64,000 nt of DNA from Nakaseomyces glabratus (lineage: Eukaryota > Ascomycota > Saccharomycetes > Saccharomycetales > Saccharomycetaceae): the NCBI RefSeq assembly GCF_010111755.1, contig NC_088958.1:868001-932000 (forward strand), given 5' to 3'. Made by a program: the position numbers and the translations under genes. The notes beneath the pieces were generated by a model. The model searched no databases, had not been told where the DNA came from, and saw nothing but the letters and a program-made list of their open reading frames with translations. Every line of letters starts with the position of its first letter. Position 1 is the first letter of the stretch. Of the stretch, positions 41,395-51,600 are shown in pieces.

Positions 41395-41409
41395 GCGATG
41401 AGCTCATCG
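41395..41409. promoter_or_regulatory. Palindromic PAC element upstream of SDT1
   Basis: GCGATGAGCT, a perfect PAC box core (Dot6/Tod6 target in ribosome-biogenesis genes), starts at 41395. It lies within the perfect 14-bp palindrome CGATGAGCTCATCG (41396-41409), so a PAC-like core is readable on both strands. A third CGATGAG is at 41370-41376. The palindrome is about 125-135 bp upstream of the SDT1 ATG. Confidence 0.55.
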
Positions 41410-41894
41410 ATTCTACGTTTCTTTCTTTTTGACAAAAAAAACATCGAAAAGGAAAATTCGAATTTCTCCAGTTTTTTATGAAAATCACTCGTCTCCTATA
41501 AATTTCACTTAATGGGAGTCTTCAAGTTGAATCATATGAAATATATGACGATTGACTATGTAAGTTACTCCTTTTTGGAAAGTGACGACATTCCTGTTCA
41601 CTTGTTCCATCCCCTATAACTTCTCTAAAAATTCGCTTGAAGCTTTCTACATTTTGCGATGCTTTTAATATAATTAGTAGTTTCATTCTTAAAGCTAATC
41701 CTCAAGGCAGTATGTTTGATTGCTTTGTTTATCAAAGGTTTCATTCATTATCAATTAATATTCTCGCCTCCTATTTTTTATTATTAGTTATATGATTGTT
41801 GCTTTTCGATATTTTTTTTTACAAGTGTTTATTTTATTTATCTACAGAGGTTGGTAGGAAATTATAGCGGTAGCTTTTATGGGTTCACCTATCA
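41410..41894. other. SDT1 upstream / first MNN1-type gene downstream spacer
   Basis: AT-rich spacer between tandem minus-strand genes. The synteny shared with S. cerevisiae ends here. Apart from the PAC palindrome at its left edge and several T-tracts, nothing specific was seen. Confidence 0.5.
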
Positions 41895-43823
41895 CTATAC
41901 ACCAATTCTATTTCTCTCTTTGTTGACATCAGCATTGTTCCATATTTTGGATATTTTATTCAATCTCTTCTTCTCCTCATCCGAAAACTCATGTACTTTA
42001 GCCTTGCTGTAGCCTATATTCAGTTCATCGACAAAACCGCAGTATGTGTAGTCAGCACAAACATGTGTTTGTTGCCATTCATGTTCTTCTGGATCAGGAA
42101 TCAAATAACCATCTATTTGCAAAGGTGCGTGATATGATATCTTCATTACTTCAAGACTTCCATATTTCTCGGTCATCATCTTTGGATTCTCATCGAAGTC
42201 CTTCTTAGCTACTTCAGGTATTTTACAGTTTCTTAAGCCAGTATTAGTCCAAAGTAGTTGATCATTCGAATCTGTATGGGCCATTTGGATGGCACAAATG
42301 CTGTATCTTCTATCCTTTTCGGAATATTCTAACTTACCGATAGTTGCAGCATCTTCGGGCTCTATAACATAATCTGTATTTGCAGAGAAGGCAGCATACC
42401 AAAACAACTCTTTGTCACCGTAACTGCATCTTCTGAATAGGGCGTGGTTTTGAAAGAATTCTGATAGCAATAAGCTATGCAGTTTCTCTTTCTTGTTTAT
42501 GACTACTAATCCACTATCCACATGGTGAAGTGCCAAGTTAGTTCTCATTTGGTTGAAAGCTCTCTCTTCAGATGTCTTTTCTTGCTTTAAGTCTGGATCT
42601 AATAACTTAAATCTTAGTGTAGTTCCTAAGATTCTATGTTCCTCCAAGGATGGCTCAAGTTTCAAGGCAAGATCTGGGCAATGTTCACGGATATGTCTGT
42701 TGGTAAGCGTTCTGTCTCTCCACATTCTCATTCCTGATTTCTTGAAGTTCTCAGATTCGAAGAAGTCTTCAGCTGAGATAAAAGGTACAGTATCAGCATC
42801 TACCATAATATATTCCTCAAAAGTATTGAATAGTACACCTACCCACTTATTGTGGAACTTGGTTATATGCTCATCCGCAAAATTTTTATCAAGGACAGGA
42901 CCCGCATCCACAATATATATATTTTGGTCTGTCTCCTCTGCAAACTGCTTCAATGATATTTCATTATCCCTGGTTAATTCTCCACCTTTATGAACCACCT
43001 GGATTGGATATTTGTTTCCTAGTTCTTTCCAGACGCTTAATTGTTGCCGCAGCATATCAATATCATCAGGTTTTGCAGATAGTACAATTCCTCTGCCAGA
43101 TGCAATTTTTCTCCAGTTAGCAAAGAAGTTCGAGTTAAACTCTTGTGGACTTTGTTTGGTCTTTGGTTTACTGACAACTTCGCCAGTGCGGACATTTTTT
43201 ATAGTTGGGTACAAGTAGTCGCTATCCTCTTGTGTTACGTTTTTCAAAAAGAAGAACATCCTTTTCTGGAAGTCATAAGCATCAGTTGCTTGTAGATCAA
43301 GCTTTTTGAATAGTTCCCGAGGATTAACATCACCTTCAAAGAAGCAATAGTTGTATATTCTCATACACTCGCCTGCAAACTGTGCTGTCTTCTCCATATA
43401 GTCCTTACTAGACCAAGCGTAGACCAGATTCATATTGTTCCACTTCTCATCTGTATAGAAACCTTTCACCAATAGTCGGCATTGATCAAACCTGGAGCCC
43501 TTGTTCCAGTTCAATAATATTTTGTCCTCCTCTGATTCAGTGCGGGTCTTCTTACCGGCCTTCTTGGGGTCATCCTTCTCTTCTTTCAGCTTCATTATCC
43601 TTGTATTTATATAGCTGAATGGAGAAAATGTGCTTGCAGGATACAGACCAAATTCATAATGCATCCTGAATGGGTCATCAACTGCATCCTTGTCAGATAC
43701 ATGGTTGCCTGCCTTAGGAGAGGATGATGAAGAGCTCAGATATAAAAGCACAAAAATAACCACAACAGTGAGTACGGCCCGCCTACCAAACTGTTTCCTG
43801 GCCCTGTAATTCATGGGCTTCAT
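41895..43823 (-). CDS. MNN1-family alpha-1,3-mannosyltransferase (GT71), copy 1
   Basis: This is a Golgi type II membrane enzyme that adds alpha-1,3-linked mannose to N- and O-glycans. The open frame continues 29 codons upstream from a TTG; I start at the ATG at 43823 (642 residues), which leaves a short cytosolic tail MKPMNYRARKQFGRR followed by the anchor VLTVVVIFVLLYL. The catalytic DxD is D342-A-D344 in MVDADTVPF. The family signature LLNWNKGSRFDQC (near 105) and YGDKELFW are intact. Length is near Mnt3 (630) and shorter than Mnn1 (762), so Mnt3-like is plausible but not proven. It forms a head-to-tail pair with the next gene. Confidence 0.88.
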   Translation of the reverse strand: MKPMNYRARKQFGRRAVLTVVVIFVLLYLSSSSSSPKAGNHVSDKDAVDDPFRMHYEFGLYPASTFSPFSYINTRIMKLKEEKDDPKKAGKKTRTESEEDKILLNWNKGSRFDQCRLLVKGFYTDEKWNNMNLVYAWSSKDYMEKTAQFAGECMRIYNYCFFEGDVNPRELFKKLDLQATDAYDFQKRMFFFLKNVTQEDSDYLYPTIKNVRTGEVVSKPKTKQSPQEFNSNFFANWRKIASGRGIVLSAKPDDIDMLRQQLSVWKELGNKYPIQVVHKGGELTRDNEISLKQFAEETDQNIYIVDAGPVLDKNFADEHITKFHNKWVGVLFNTFEEYIMVDADTVPFISAEDFFESENFKKSGMRMWRDRTLTNRHIREHCPDLALKLEPSLEEHRILGTTLRFKLLDPDLKQEKTSEERAFNQMRTNLALHHVDSGLVVINKKEKLHSLLLSEFFQNHALFRRCSYGDKELFWYAAFSANTDYVIEPEDAATIGKLEYSEKDRRYSICAIQMAHTDSNDQLLWTNTGLRNCKIPEVAKKDFDENPKMMTEKYGSLEVMKISYHAPLQIDGYLIPDPEEHEWQQTHVCADYTYCGFVDELNIGYSKAKVHEFSDEEKKRLNKISKIWNNADVNKERNRIGV

Positions 43824-44482
43824 ATCTGCAAATGTATGTAGGCTTGAACTGGTAGCTCTATATACTGAAACTAGCCTTCGTGCTATCCAGCTTCTTTGTA
43901 TAGAAGACAAACGTTATATATTAGGAATTGGGTCCCTGTTTGCAAATGAGAATAGTTCCCTTCAAAGGTCACCATCACCAATCCATTGTTGAACTATGTG
44001 AATGTTGTTATTAGCAGCTTGGCATCCTTACGAAAGCTTCGCTGTTCCTAGTTTTTCGAAATGCATTGTGCAAATCCTTGTAGCATTCAGTTGTTAGTCA
44101 AGAGACAGAGACACGCAGAAAAGGTTTGAGTCTCTGAGCAACGATGACAAGGGTCCTTGTACTTGCAGTGAATCACCAAGGAACTTCGGACGTTTCAAAG
44201 TAGCAAATCCTGAGATGAACTGCAGTGGAAATTGCTTGTTAGAGAAGTTGCAATCTTAGTTTGTTAGGGCCTGGCGTCCGTGATGATTTACATAATAGTT
44301 CATATAATGGAAAGGAGATTATCATACAGATTGGCGTATGATATGGCGACTCCTATCTATTTAGTGAATTTGTATTTGGTAACATTATTTGTGTGTTTTT
44401 TTTAGACACTTATATTGTTAAACTTTACGTATTACAGTTGTTATTTAGAGAGGATAGAGGTTGTGTATTATTCACATGATAA
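43824..44482. other. Spacer between the tandem MNN1-type genes
   Basis: This 659-bp spacer serves as promoter of copy 1 and 3' flank of copy 2. No leftover third copy was recognised in it, and no clear regulatory site. Confidence 0.5.
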
Positions 44483-46360
44483 TTATAGATTGATCTTGAC
44501 AGAGTTCCATACGTTCGAAATTTTGTTAACTCTTTCTCTCTGTTCTTGATCGAAACGAACCAACTCTCCCATATCTTCGCCATCGACAGGCATATGTACG
44601 CAGTACATATAGTGGTGACAGGCAGGTTGCTGTTGGAATTTGAGGTTTGGTACATTGGGCGATATGAACCCATCAATAGATAGGTTAGACTTGTAGTACT
44701 TCTCTGTGTCTTCAAGTGTACCATAATTATTACTCATGAATTTAACATCTTTCTCAAAGTCATCCTTGGCAAAGTTTGGGTTCTTACACACTTGTAACCC
44801 ACCATTGGACCACAGCAGTTTGCCACGGCCATTGGTATGGCCCATTTGAGCTGAGCAAATGGAGTTAAACTTCTTATTTGTTGACTCTCTGATTGGGCCT
44901 ATGATCACAGCAGCCTCAGGGTCCAATGAATAGTCTACACCAGCACTGTAAGCTCCAAGCATGAAAATTTCCTTATCACCATATGTGCATGGTTTGAACT
45001 TGGCATCGGTATGAAAAAACTCTGAAATAATTAGGGAATGTAATTTCTTCTTCTTGTTGAATACAACAAGACCACTATCAACAATAGAGCCTGACTTCTC
45101 GAAAAAGAATTTATGTAAGCCGTCAGCTTCAGATGTGCCTGCATCCTTTAATGATTCCTCCTCAAGTCTATACTTTAGAGTAGTACCGAGAGTTCTATGT
45201 TCTTCTTTAGATGGTAAGAAATATGGTGCCATGTTTAGGCAGTATATATGCACGTGGATATCTGGGATATCTCTGTCTCTCCATAGTTTAAGACCTGTTT
45301 TCTTGAAATCAGCCGATTCAAAATACTCATCTGGGTGAACATAAGACACAACATCAGCGTCGACAAGGATTGCTTCTTCAAAGGTATTAAACATTGCTGC
45401 GTACCATTTGTTATGGAAATTTTCGATATATTTTTCAGCATAATTTGGATCTAACACATTTTGCAAGTCTACTATGTAAACCTCTTGGTCTGCCTCAGTT
45501 GCATATTCTTTGATTTTAGCTATCAGTTCTGGTGGCATTTCTTTACCCTTAGTGACCACTTGAATTGGATATGTGTTACCTAGCTCTTTCCATACAAAAA
45601 ACTGAGAACGCAAGAATCTGCAATCATTAACACTAGCAGTGACCACGATGCCTCTGCCTTTCGCTTCATTCTTCCAGTGAGCGATAAAATTAGAGTTGAA
45701 TTCCTGGTAGCTCATATCTGCTATAGGACCAGTCTGTACTTCTCCTGTACGTAGGTTTGTTATGGTAGGATATATATAGTAACCGTCCATGGCTGTTACT
45801 TTTCTCAAAAATGGAAACATTCTCCTTTGGTAATCATGAGGTGAAGTGTAATACATGCGATACTTCTCAAACATTTCATTTATATCATAACTATTCTGCA
45901 AGAAGCAGTGGTTGTACAGCCTTACACGTTCAGCAGACATCTGGAACACCTCATCGTTGATTGTAGCGTTATCATGATCTATAGTGATGGCCATATTATC
46001 CCAATTAGGGTCGTTGTAAAGGCCTTTAATTAGCATAGCACATTGGTCAAAGCCGGAACTCTTATCCCAGTTTAAAAGGACTCTTTTCTCTCTAGCAGTG
46101 TGAGTTGACAGCATCCATGAGGGTAGCATGTTCTCCAAGGAGAAGAATGGTTTATTGTCATGCAATTCCTTGACTTTGCGCTGAAAATAAGCATATGTAG
46201 AGTTTCCCGACGAGAACAATAGATCTTCTTCATATCTCGTCGACCGCCTTTGAGAAGCGGAATCTGCACGCATGAAGATGAACAGAAAGCATATCGCAAT
46301 GACTGCTAAAAGCGAGCAACGCTTGAAACCAGGGTTCCTCGCCCTGAGTAGTGTCTTCAT
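44483..46360 (-). CDS. MNN1-family alpha-1,3-mannosyltransferase (GT71), copy 2
   Basis: This 625-residue type II Golgi protein has a basic tail (MKTLLRARNPGFKRCS), a membrane anchor (LLAVIAICFLFIFM, about 17-31) and a lumenal GT71 domain. The catalytic DxD is D334-A-D336 in LVDADVVSYVHP. It shares with copy 1 the signatures LLNWDKSSGFDQC, YQEFNSNF, YPIQVV, RTLGTTL, YGDKEIF and the C-terminal NKISNVWN. The strong colinear similarity marks an old tandem duplication. The two differ enough in sequence (for example WRKIASGRG versus WKNEAKGRG) to have separate specificities. Its promoter side faces the tRNA-Thr and a synteny break. Confidence 0.88.
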   Translation of the reverse strand: MKTLLRARNPGFKRCSLLAVIAICFLFIFMRADSASQRRSTRYEEDLLFSSGNSTYAYFQRKVKELHDNKPFFSLENMLPSWMLSTHTAREKRVLLNWDKSSGFDQCAMLIKGLYNDPNWDNMAITIDHDNATINDEVFQMSAERVRLYNHCFLQNSYDINEMFEKYRMYYTSPHDYQRRMFPFLRKVTAMDGYYIYPTITNLRTGEVQTGPIADMSYQEFNSNFIAHWKNEAKGRGIVVTASVNDCRFLRSQFFVWKELGNTYPIQVVTKGKEMPPELIAKIKEYATEADQEVYIVDLQNVLDPNYAEKYIENFHNKWYAAMFNTFEEAILVDADVVSYVHPDEYFESADFKKTGLKLWRDRDIPDIHVHIYCLNMAPYFLPSKEEHRTLGTTLKYRLEEESLKDAGTSEADGLHKFFFEKSGSIVDSGLVVFNKKKKLHSLIISEFFHTDAKFKPCTYGDKEIFMLGAYSAGVDYSLDPEAAVIIGPIRESTNKKFNSICSAQMGHTNGRGKLLWSNGGLQVCKNPNFAKDDFEKDVKFMSNNYGTLEDTEKYYKSNLSIDGFISPNVPNLKFQQQPACHHYMYCVHMPVDGEDMGELVRFDQEQRERVNKISNVWNSVKINL

Positions 46361-46876
46361 CTAGTTATATTTGATGTCTGGTGTAGCAGACTATTTTTGT
46401 ATTCCTTCCTAGGGTAGCACGGGAGCTCTATTTTCATTCCAGTATGTTTATATACTTTCTAACTGACAGCTATGGAACATTCTTGCCGTTAATTGTACTA
46501 CATTCGATGGAGAAACTGTATTGCGTGGTAAAATGGAAGCATTTAGAGGATTTGCACAGTTGTTAGGTCGAGGCCCTTTTTTGTCTGATGATTACAGCCC
46601 TTTTGTACGTAAGTTTCTGTGGTTACAGACCCTTTTCACCCGACCGGTGAGTCTTCCAGACGATTTACGTGTAATTAGACTTTCTCGAGGTCGCTGAGCT
46701 TGTACAATACGATCTAAGCGGTCAAAGCTATATATGTTTACAATTGCAGTGTGAACAATAATAAAACTAAGCTATTAGTTGTTTCAAGAATGATAAAAAT
46801 ATTAACTACCAGCCAGGCGCATATACACACAAATATTAATATTCCGGTGTCAACAAAAAAATTCAAAAAAAATAAA
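46361..46876. other. Upstream region of MNN1-type copy 2
   Basis: No gene was seen. TG...CA-bounded stretches that could suggest a solo LTR (46561 to 46856) have no target-site duplication. The right end is the tRNA terminator: eight A on the plus strand (46865-46872), i.e. a T8 run on the minus strand. Confidence 0.5.
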
Positions 46877-46949
46877 TGCTTCCAACCAGATTTGAACTGA
46901 TGATCTCCACATTACTAGTGTGGCGCCTTACCAACTTGGCCATAGAAGC
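46877..46949 (-). tRNA. tRNA-Thr (anticodon AGU)
   Basis: Read on the minus strand this 73-nt gene folds as a complete cloverleaf. The acceptor stem pairs GCTTCTA with TGGAAGC (one G-T pair) and is followed by discriminator A. The anticodon arm has stem CCACA/TGTGG with loop CTAGTAA, giving anticodon AGT (read ACU and, as inosine, ACC threonine codons). The B box is AGTTCAAATCT and the A box TGGCCAAGTTGG. There is no intron and no encoded CCA. A T8 terminator lies downstream. It stands alone at the break between the mannosyltransferase pair and the TIM13 block. Confidence 0.95.
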
Positions 46950-47370
46950 TTTTAAATTCGTTGTGAGAAAAACTTGGGCTGGCACCCTTAATCAGTTGAT
47001 GATAATATGATACGAAACTCTATAATTTATGCCATGTGAAGTATCTTAGTACATATAACATACAATAACGAGAGGGTAATTGAAAGTTGTTGAACAAGGA
47101 TGTGAAATCCCAGCACTATTTAAATATATATATACTAATCTTTCTTATTGTAGATGTGTAGAGGCAGACTAACTCCAGTTTTATACTGAAATGATGTATA
47201 GCTCTGTAAATCTATCTTCGTACGATTTGAGTGCATTCCCTCGATTAAGGACCCGAGAAGAGCATATAGCTGTAATGACTATCTATTGGACTAATAAATT
47301 GCTTCAAGCAATTCAGAAGGACTAAGTCACCTGCAGGAATATTAGCAAAGACAAAAACCCTAAGACAGTA
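46950..47370. other. tRNA-Thr upstream / TIM13 promoter spacer
   Basis: AT-rich, with a TATATATA run at about 47130. I looked for LTR remnants, which often sit upstream of tRNA genes in yeast, and found no supported one. No other feature. Confidence 0.5.
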
Positions 47371-47658
47371 ATGGCATTATTTGGTGGATCATCTAGTCAA
47401 GCTCCTGCATCTGCTACAGATAATAAAGTGCAGGCATTCAAGCAGCAGATTGCACAAGAGATAGCAGTTGCCAATGCCACTGATCTAGTTAACAAAGTGT
47501 CTGAGAACTGCTTTGAGAAGTGTCTGCAGTCTCCATACAAAGACGGTAACGAAGGATGTGTCGATCAATGCCTTGCCAAGTATATGCGCTCCTGGAATGT
47601 AATCTCGAAGACATACATTAACAGAATACAGGATGCCTCTACAACTGGTGAAATATAG
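47371..47658 (+). CDS. TIM13: Mitochondrial small Tim chaperone Tim13
   Basis: Tim13 pairs with Tim8 in the intermembrane space to escort hydrophobic inner-membrane precursors such as Tim23. The 95-residue protein carries the twin CX3C motif (CFEKC at 49-53 and CVDQC at 64-68 approximately) that forms two intramolecular disulphides after Mia40-dependent import. It has no presequence, as expected for this class. S. cerevisiae Tim13 is 105 residues. QCR9 follows convergently, as on S. cerevisiae chromosome VII. Confidence 0.96.
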   Translation: MALFGGSSSQAPASATDNKVQAFKQQIAQEIAVANATDLVNKVSENCFEKCLQSPYKDGNEGCVDQCLAKYMRSWNVISKTYINRIQDASTTGEI

Positions 47659-47982
47659 ACTATCCACAACAACTGAAACATGTATATATTTGAAACTACT
47701 GTTTATGAGCACGAGCATTGCAACGATAATAATATTATTTTTGTGTATTTTTTTTCAGTTATATATAAGAATAAATAAGCATAGTCATCCCTACTTTTTA
47801 TTTGCTTTCATAGTAGATGATAGAATAAAGGGCCTAATCCCTGAGTTGGTTGATATTTTCTGTTCTCTTGAATATATACAAAGCAGCGCAATTGCAGCCA
47901 TTATGTCATTTTTCTTTAATGTACAGAGCTTTCATTTCTAAATTAAAACTTTATTGGTGCTAGAATTCAGGATGGAGAATAT
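47659..47982. other. Convergent spacer TIM13 / QCR9
   Basis: This is 324 bp of AT-rich sequence. A plus-strand frame (47633-47941) overlaps the TIM13 end and is hydrophobic by composition only. Confidence 0.5.
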
Positions 47983-48192
47983 CTACTCATCATCATCGTC
48001 CTCCTCATCGCCACCAGCAGCGCCTATCTGTGCCTTAACGTCCTTCCATAATTTACCCTTGTTGTGGTTCTCATACCAGGATGTGACAGCGGTGTCAAAA
48101 GCACCTTGGAATACAAATGCAGATGCTAAGATAGTACCAACGAAAATGGAGTTTCTCTTGAACAGAACTTTGTATAGTGAGCTGAACGACAT
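47983..48192 (-). CDS. QCR9: Cytochrome bc1 complex subunit 9
   Basis: Qcr9 is the small single-span subunit (complex III, mitochondrial inner membrane) next to cytochrome c1 and the Rieske protein. The 69-residue protein MSFSSLYKVLFKRN... has one membrane span (SIFVGTILASAFVFQGAF, about 15-32), the conserved AVTSWYENHNKGKLWKDV and an acidic Glu/Asp tail. The S. cerevisiae gene is split by an intron at its extreme 5' end. Here ATG TCG TTC AGC is contiguous and no acceptor AG precedes it, so the gene is intronless. The leader carries three CAATA-type repeats (48196-48210) directly before the ATG. Confidence 0.96.
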   Translation of the reverse strand: MSFSSLYKVLFKRNSIFVGTILASAFVFQGAFDTAVTSWYENHNKGKLWKDVKAQIGAAGGDEEDDDDE

Positions 48193-48676
48193 TTTGTATT
48201 GTATTGTATTGTTTTGGACCTTTAAAGCTTTAGGAGTTGCAAATTGCGAAGCTGTAGGTCGATAGCAACTTTTAAATATTATCGATAAAATTTCAAATTA
48301 CTATTCACTACTTATTGCTTTGGGATGGGCAGGGACTCGTCGTAGTGGACGCTCTTTCCGGTTAACTCGGTGATAAAGGCATCCAGAGAAATCATCGCAG
48401 TAATCAGCGATCCTCCCATTTCATTGGCTGAATTTGTTCGTTATAGCGTATCTAGCATGTGATGGTATATGTAGGTATTTAAATTATTCAGCGAAGCCAA
48501 TACTAATCCAACTTCTGATAATTGGATTAGTAATTAATACTAGTATATTGATACATGTTGCGACTTTTATCATATTTATATTAGAAAAACTTACACAACT
48601 AATGCATTGTAGTATTGATTGATAAAAACTATGAAAGGTAAAACCAAGAATATACTTACGATGAGAACGTTTCCGA
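48193..48676. other. QCR9 promoter / UBR1 3' flank
   Basis: This 484-bp spacer lies between tandem minus-strand genes. Two CCAAT boxes on the QCR9 coding strand (48423-48427 and 48521-48525 as ATTGG on plus) could bind the Hap2/3/4/5 complex, expected for a respiratory gene. The second falls inside the inverted repeat listed separately. Confidence 0.5.
48501..48532. repeat. Perfect 11-bp inverted repeat between QCR9 and UBR1
   Basis: TACTAATCCAA (48501-48511) and TTGGATTAGTA (48522-48532) are exact reverse complements separated by 10 nt. It lies about 145 bp beyond the UBR1 stop and about 310-340 bp upstream of QCR9. It may be a 3'-end hairpin for UBR1 or a dyad site containing CCAA(T) for QCR9. 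Confidence 0.8.
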
Positions 48677-51600
48677 TCACCATTCAGGCTCATCGTCAGT
48701 GTCTTCTTGGTCCTGGTTTTGCCAGGTATTTCCGTCAGTATCTTCTAGGTCCATACGGAAATCCTGCTCATCGTTATCACCGTTTTGTACAGCATCTCTG
48801 AAATCTTCAAAGATTTGAAAGAAGTCTCTAACATCCCCTTGGGCGCCAGCCGCATTAGGGAAGCCAAAGAGTGTGGTGGCTGCTGCCGCTGCCGCGGCTG
48901 GCCCTCCAACAATACCATTGGCCCCTCTTGCCAAGTCTTCGTCATCCATGTCAACGTCTCTAATCTCCTCATCGTCATAGAAATCGTTGTCCTCATCTAT
49001 CTCCGTGGGCCTAGTGGGGAATCTTTGTCCTCTTGTGATTTCGAACAAAAATCCATTTGATAAAATGTTCACACGGAACTCATCTCCCATGACTCTACTT
49101 ATGTAGCCTGTCACCTCATTGTTGATCCACAGCTTGTTCAGATGTTCATATCTTTTCAAATTCAATGTGGTCAGGTCCCCTCTTCTCATGGCATTTCTTC
49201 CTACCTCACCATGAGAATTCAAGTAAGGAGCTGAGATAAAGATGTTAGATGGTGGTTGGCTCAGGAATAAACAAACTTCACTGGTGTTGGGCATTAAGAA
49301 AAGTCCAAAAGATGAGAAACAATTAGTCAAGTGACGTGACATTTCTCTACGGTCGGTTCTCAGATGGACTTTCATACCACAAGTCAAACAAATTCGGAAG
49401 TCAAGTCTATTCTTAGGGTTAATAACATTCGTCAGTGCCTCCTCAAGCAGCTTGAATTGTTTTGAGTCTGTGACATAAGTATTCAAATATTTCTTCAAGT
49501 TAATCAATTTCACAACACCTGGGTATTCATGCGGAATATCCTTCAAGTAGGTGTCGTTTCCCTCAGTGAATTTCGAGTCCAACAATGCTTGCACAAACAT
49601 GTCATCGAAGTCTGTAAATTCAGTCAGTAATGGTGTTGCTGAGTTAGCAAAAGATACATAGTCCTCTATGGAGATGTCGCTCTCTATGTTAACATCGTCG
49701 ATTATTAGTGGTTGATCTTCTGACTCCTTCACCAAATTGTGGAAGACCTTTAACATGATGAACACTCGCTTGTAACTTGGAACAATTTGGTTAAGTAGGA
49801 AAGAATATATTATATTGTAATATGCTTGATCCTTCTCATGTACTTCCCTTGTTTTCGAAATATTGGTCTTGAAGTACTCATTTTCAAATTGTCTGATAGC
49901 TGATACAACTAACTCAGGAGCTTCATATCCATCTTTGAACATATCTGAGAATTGATAGTCTTCTCTTGAATCATTCATCCACATACATTTAAAATAGGAC
50001 TGGACGGTTTGTTTGATCAAAACAAACATAACCCTTGATACAGCTTCCTTAACAGGTGTATTTTCAAACAACGTACTTTTTACAATATATTGAAGAACTT
50101 GATTGTAACAATTTCCACTTTCTGAAGATGAATCATAAATTTCGAGCTTGTTTGTAGGTTTGCCCATGATATAATAGAAAAGTGACATAGAAATCAGAAT
50201 GTTGCCCAGAGTTTTAAATTTCTGTTCTCTACCCTTAATATATGAATTAGTATCAGGAGGATCAAGACGTGATGAGATTTCAAGCATACTAATAGTATTC
50301 GCCCAGTGAGCAGCCATGATTAACGAGGTATCAGTGTCATTGAATTCAGAGGACTTCCTTATAATTTTGTCAAATGAATTAATCTGTGGTAAAATTAAGT
50401 TGAAAATAGAATGGATGCTCTTGTATCTAGATACTGTAAAGTTCTTAAACAGACGAGATACAATATCAAGAATAGGCATAGGCATACCAAAACTGTTTAA
50501 ATTTAGAGCTTCCTCAGATTTATCAGTTTGACATATAGGAATCACGGCATTAGAAAAAGTCTGACATAGTGGACATATGAATGCATTTGAGGAAAATCTC
50601 TTTTTCTGAATATATCTTCTAAAACAATTATGATGGATGTGGTGATTACATGAAACAAACACCTTTCTAGAACCCATTTCAGAATTGAGTCTCAAGTCTT
50701 CCAAAACAGTTGCATCTGTGGCAGACGCCTTTTCTTCGTCATTAAAAAATCCATGAACTTTACCGCTATAATCTTCTGCAGAATACACATCTGCCTCTCT
50801 AAAGGCCGGTGAAAAGTCATGATAAACAGGAACTACGAAAAAGTCATCAGAAGTGTCATCTTGGCATAAAGAGCATGTAAAGTCTTCGGAGGCAGTTATT
50901 TTGTTACCGAGCATATCTAGTTCGTTTTCTTTATCATCGAAAACTGCAGAATTCTCCTTCATGAATTTACTCTGTTGACTATTAAATTTTGCCATCAATT
51001 TTGCTTGATGTTTCTTTGCCAGTCTTTTCTTCTTTTCCTTTTCAGTTTCCTCTAAGATAACACCTTGATTTAGCTTTTTCGTCTTATACTCATCAACATA
51101 TTCTAAACCGAATCCAGTAATGAGAGAGTCAAACACATCCTCAGGATTTTTTCTTATCATTACTTCCAATAAATAATCGGCCTTGCTGGTTATGCTTTCA
51201 GAAAAGATATCAGATTTAGCATTTGCAATACTCAAGAAAAGATTACAGATTGATTTGGAAATGAAGTTTTGAGGAATAGACGATTTGCCATTTACCTGTT
51301 CGTCATCCTTAAAAACACAATGTATCAGGTGTAATAATTCATTTAAAAATAATCCGTTCTCAGTATCTAAACATACCTGTAGCAATTTGTACATTAGTTT
51401 GGCAAACACACCAGTTCTGGTAAAAGCACCTAAGCGCATAGTCAATGGATCTAAGTGTTTTGGATGTATCAGTTGCGGAACCAGAATTGTTTTATTGACA
51501 TCTTCCTTTGATGTTGCCAAATGTGACTTGATTATGCTAGCACTACTTTCAAATTCATTTTCCAAATTATCTAACCTCAGTGGATCAATTTTCGAATATA

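Noticed and set aside
43824..43910. Longer N terminus for MNN1-type copy 1
   Set aside because: The extension starts at TTG. The ATG at 43823 gives a normal type II anchor with a short basic tail.
46561..46856. Possible solo LTR near tRNA-Thr (TGTTA ... TCAACA)
   Set aside because: There is no 5-bp target duplication, it lies on the 3' side of the tRNA, and no LTR-internal motifs were seen.
47633..47941. 102-codon frame after TIM13
   Set aside because: It overlaps the TIM13 end in another frame and is hydrophobic only because the spacer is T-rich.
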